This document shows positions 8,201 through 9,836 of a stretch of DNA of 9,836 nucleotides, in pieces. Under the pieces are notes generated by a model, which saw only the letters and a list, made by a program, of their open reading frames with translations, did no database searches and was not told the DNA's origin. The DNA lies in the NCBI GenBank assembly GCA_947074165.1, contig CAMTOT010000090.1:1-9836 (forward strand), read 5' to 3'. Both the position numbers and the translations under genes were made by a program. The stretch's first letter is position 1, and the number at the start of each line of letters is the position of its first letter. Source of the stretch: an uncultured Bacteroidales bacterium (GTDB taxonomy: Bacteria > Bacteroidota > Bacteroidia > Bacteroidales > JAUNSR01).

Positions 8201-9785
8201 GGCGATCTAAATTTATACACTAAAAAGAGTGATTATACCGGTATGACTAAATTGAAAGGTGGCATAGTTACCATTACGGAGATTGCCGACGCGGGTATAG
8301 CAAGCAGCATCGGCTCAGCATCTGCCATTGCGTCTAATATACAGCTCGAAGATGTAACTATGAAGATTGATAATATCAATGCGGCGACCAACAGAGGTAT
8401 GACAATCAATGGCGATGTAGAGTTTAATGTGCCGGAAGCAAAAGGCTACACTACCCTAAAAGGTATAATAACAGGTTACGGCAAGCTGATTAAGAACGGA
8501 GCCGGACAACTAAACATTACTTATAGCGGCAACAATACTTACACAGGAGGTACAGTTGTTAAAGAGGGCACTCTTGCTATGGGCACTTATAATACGACAT
8601 TCGGTAAAAGTGGATCTACTCTGACAGTAGAAAATGGCGCAGTCAATATTTTCGACAATAATAACACATCTCAGGTACCTGATTTCAATTATGAGCTTGT
8701 AATCCCGGATAAATCGACTGCCTACCTTAATGCCGGTTCAAGATGTTATATTAATGGTTCAGTAAAAGGAGCCGGTACTTTATGTATCAATTTCCCTTAT
8801 GTCAGAGGTGATGTAAAGGCTGATTTCAGCGGATTCACAGGAACTTTGAAAGCCACCGGCAGCGATTTCAGATTGTCTAAAGCTATGGATTTCTCACAGG
8901 CAACGGTAGATCTTATCAATAACGTAACTATGGGGCACTACTCTACGGGCAGTTCAGGCGCATTAACAGCCACTACAAAAATAGGTGCTCTGACGTCTAC
9001 AGGCTCGCCAACTATTCTAAACGGTACATATAATATCGGATACAATAATAAGAACACTACTTTCTCTGGCATATTTTCTTCTGTGACAGTTAATAAATAT
9101 GGTACCGGTACTCTTACCCTGACAGGAGCCAGCACATCGGCGATTAATATATATGAAGGTCGGATAAATGCCAATGCCGAGCTTACCACCTCAACTACTA
9201 TAACAGTAAGTAATGAAGGCACATTGGGCGGTACAGGTAAAGTAAGGAACGTTACTGTTAATAACGGAGGTACTATAAGTGTAGGTTTGTATCAGAATTC
9301 AGTGAGCAAATTTGGCATTACAAACACTCTGATTGTAAATGAAGGCGGCTCAATATACTGGAAAAGTTCAACAAGGGGCATTGATTCTCTTCATGTAGCT
9401 AATCTAACCAGACTTACTGACGCTACAATAAAACTTAATCTGGGAGGAACCCACAGTATTGGAGATGAGCTTCAGATTATAAACTGTCCGAAAATAACCG
9501 GTACTTATTCTGTAGATCCTACTACTCCTGGGGAGGGTCTTGAGTGGGATCACAGTAAGTTTTTGTCTGAAGGCAAGCTGATTATTAAAGCGGCGACGGG
9601 ATTGCGTACTATAGGTAGAAATAGCGTAAAAGTATATCCTGCGGCAGTTAAAGATAAAGTTTATGTAGATGCTTCGGGATGTTGCCCGGGTGAAATCAAT
9701 ATTCAGATCATAGACTCATCCGGTAAGACTGTGGCAAATGGTTCTTTTGACGCTGTTGATGTTTATGAAATTGATCTTTCGTCAT
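5231..9785 (+). CDS. Surface PL11 rhamnogalacturonan lyase with autotransporter-type repeats and T9SS domain, 3'-truncated
   Basis: The first ~640 residues are a family 11 polysaccharide lyase (YesW/YesX-like), which cleaves the rhamnogalacturonan I backbone of pectin by beta-elimination. A signal peptide spans 1-23 (NISA|QR). Residues 27-118 form the N-terminal beta-sandwich (QQLGRGVVAINNG start), and 120-637 form the beta-propeller. The propeller carries Asp-rich, probably calcium-binding loops: DLTGDGEYD (148-156), DMDCDGKAE (204-212), DTDNDGITD (242-250), DVSLDGRDE (379-387), DIDPDRPG (417-424), DVDPDHKG (469-476) and GDIIGDWREE (564-573). The lyase ends at the proline-rich PMPPLPPS. Residues ~644-1455 are autotransporter-associated beta-strand repeats predicted to form a beta-helix. 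From ~1464 a type A T9SS sorting domain begins (VKVYPAAVKDKVYVD, then IQIIDSSGKTV). Typical PL11 enzymes are only about 600-700 aa. The frame continues through Ser1518; the apparent stop at 9785-9787 comes from sequencing adapter, so roughly 10-20 C-terminal residues are missing. Confidence 0.92.
7160..9595 (+). repeat. Coding repeats: duplicated beta-strand modules in the PL11 protein
   Basis: Two related modules are visible in protein residues 644-751 (7160-7483) and 907-1015 (7949-8275). Both run from a W-x-G-type start (VWGNDTEW / VFWMGNISNIW) through FDLAG/LDDSA and SGNGTL/SGNGGL to Y-T/G-x-TxxxxG (YTGKTYISEGTL / YTGMTKLKGGIV). A second pair of units, residues 764-900 (7520-7930) and about 1326-1454 (9206-9592), share GTLAGKG/GTLGGTG and a closing GEYPLISW/GDELQIIN-like strand. 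Shorter related units are at residues 1083-1115 and 1289-1315. The similarity is at protein level; the DNA copies have diverged, so the duplications are old. Confidence 0.65.
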
Positions 9786-9836
9786 AGATCGGAAGATCAC
9801 ACGTCTGAACTCCAGTCACCGCTCATTATCTCGTAT
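9786..9836 (+). other. Illumina TruSeq adapter contamination
   Basis: The last 51 bases match the Illumina TruSeq index-read adapter: AGATCGGAAG at 9786-9795, then CACACGTCTGAACTCCAGTC at 9798-9817 ending AC at 9819, an 8-base index CGCTCATT at 9820-9827, and ATCTCGTAT at 9828-9836, which begins the constant sequence after the index. One base differs from the standard adapter (T for G at 9797). The index equals the TruSeq HT i7 index I know as D703. The sequence is not genomic and should be trimmed. The window end is therefore also a contig end. Confidence 0.98.

Noticed and set aside
7160..9595. The repeat region as a type V autotransporter passenger
   Set aside because: No C-terminal outer-membrane beta-barrel follows; the protein continues into a T9SS-type sorting domain instead.

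Overview
The window looks like the end of a contig from a Bacteroidales bacterium (Bacteroides/Prevotella-like, probably gut or rumen). The evidence is AT-rich DNA with heavy ATA/AAA codon use, no Shine-Dalgarno sequences before the genes, a TTTG/TAnnTTTG-type promoter, a DUF2582 winged-helix protein and ArgB of the Bacteroidetes type, secreted plant-polysaccharide enzymes, and a type IX secretion (T9SS) sorting domain. The genus assignment is inference.

Layout. Positions 1-1029 hold three minus-strand genes: the N-terminal 34 codons of a probable NUDIX hydrolase (running off the left edge), a 66-aa winged-helix protein with a recognisable promoter upstream and a terminator downstream, and a 150-aa protein I do not recognise. 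Divergent from these, argB (1204-1974) encodes the acetylglutamate or succinylglutamate kinase of arginine synthesis. It is followed by an 89-nt long imperfect hairpin ending in a T run. Next come two exported glycan-degrading enzymes on the plus strand: a GH3 beta-xylosidase/beta-glucosidase with an inserted PA14 domain (2301-4919), closed by a strong terminator, and a giant PL11 rhamnogalacturonan lyase (5231 onward). The lyase is fused to about 850 residues of autotransporter-type beta-strand repeats and then to a T9SS sorting domain.

Artefact. The last 51 bases (9786-9836) are not genomic. They are an Illumina TruSeq read-through adapter, with index CGCTCATT and the start of the flow-cell sequence. 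The apparent stop codon of the lyase gene (TAG at 9785-9787) is made from one genomic T plus AG of the adapter. The gene is therefore 3'-truncated just before the end of its sorting domain, not naturally terminated.

How the genes work together. The GH3 enzyme should act in the periplasm on short oligosaccharides. The PL11 enzyme should be carried across the outer membrane by T9SS and act on rhamnogalacturonan I of pectin at the cell surface. No susC/susD pair or regulator is visible, and a terminator separates the two genes, so a shared polysaccharide utilisation locus is possible but not shown. The most unusual biology here is the PL11 / autotransporter-type repeat / T9SS architecture. I found no mobile element, CRISPR array, or rRNA/tRNA gene.
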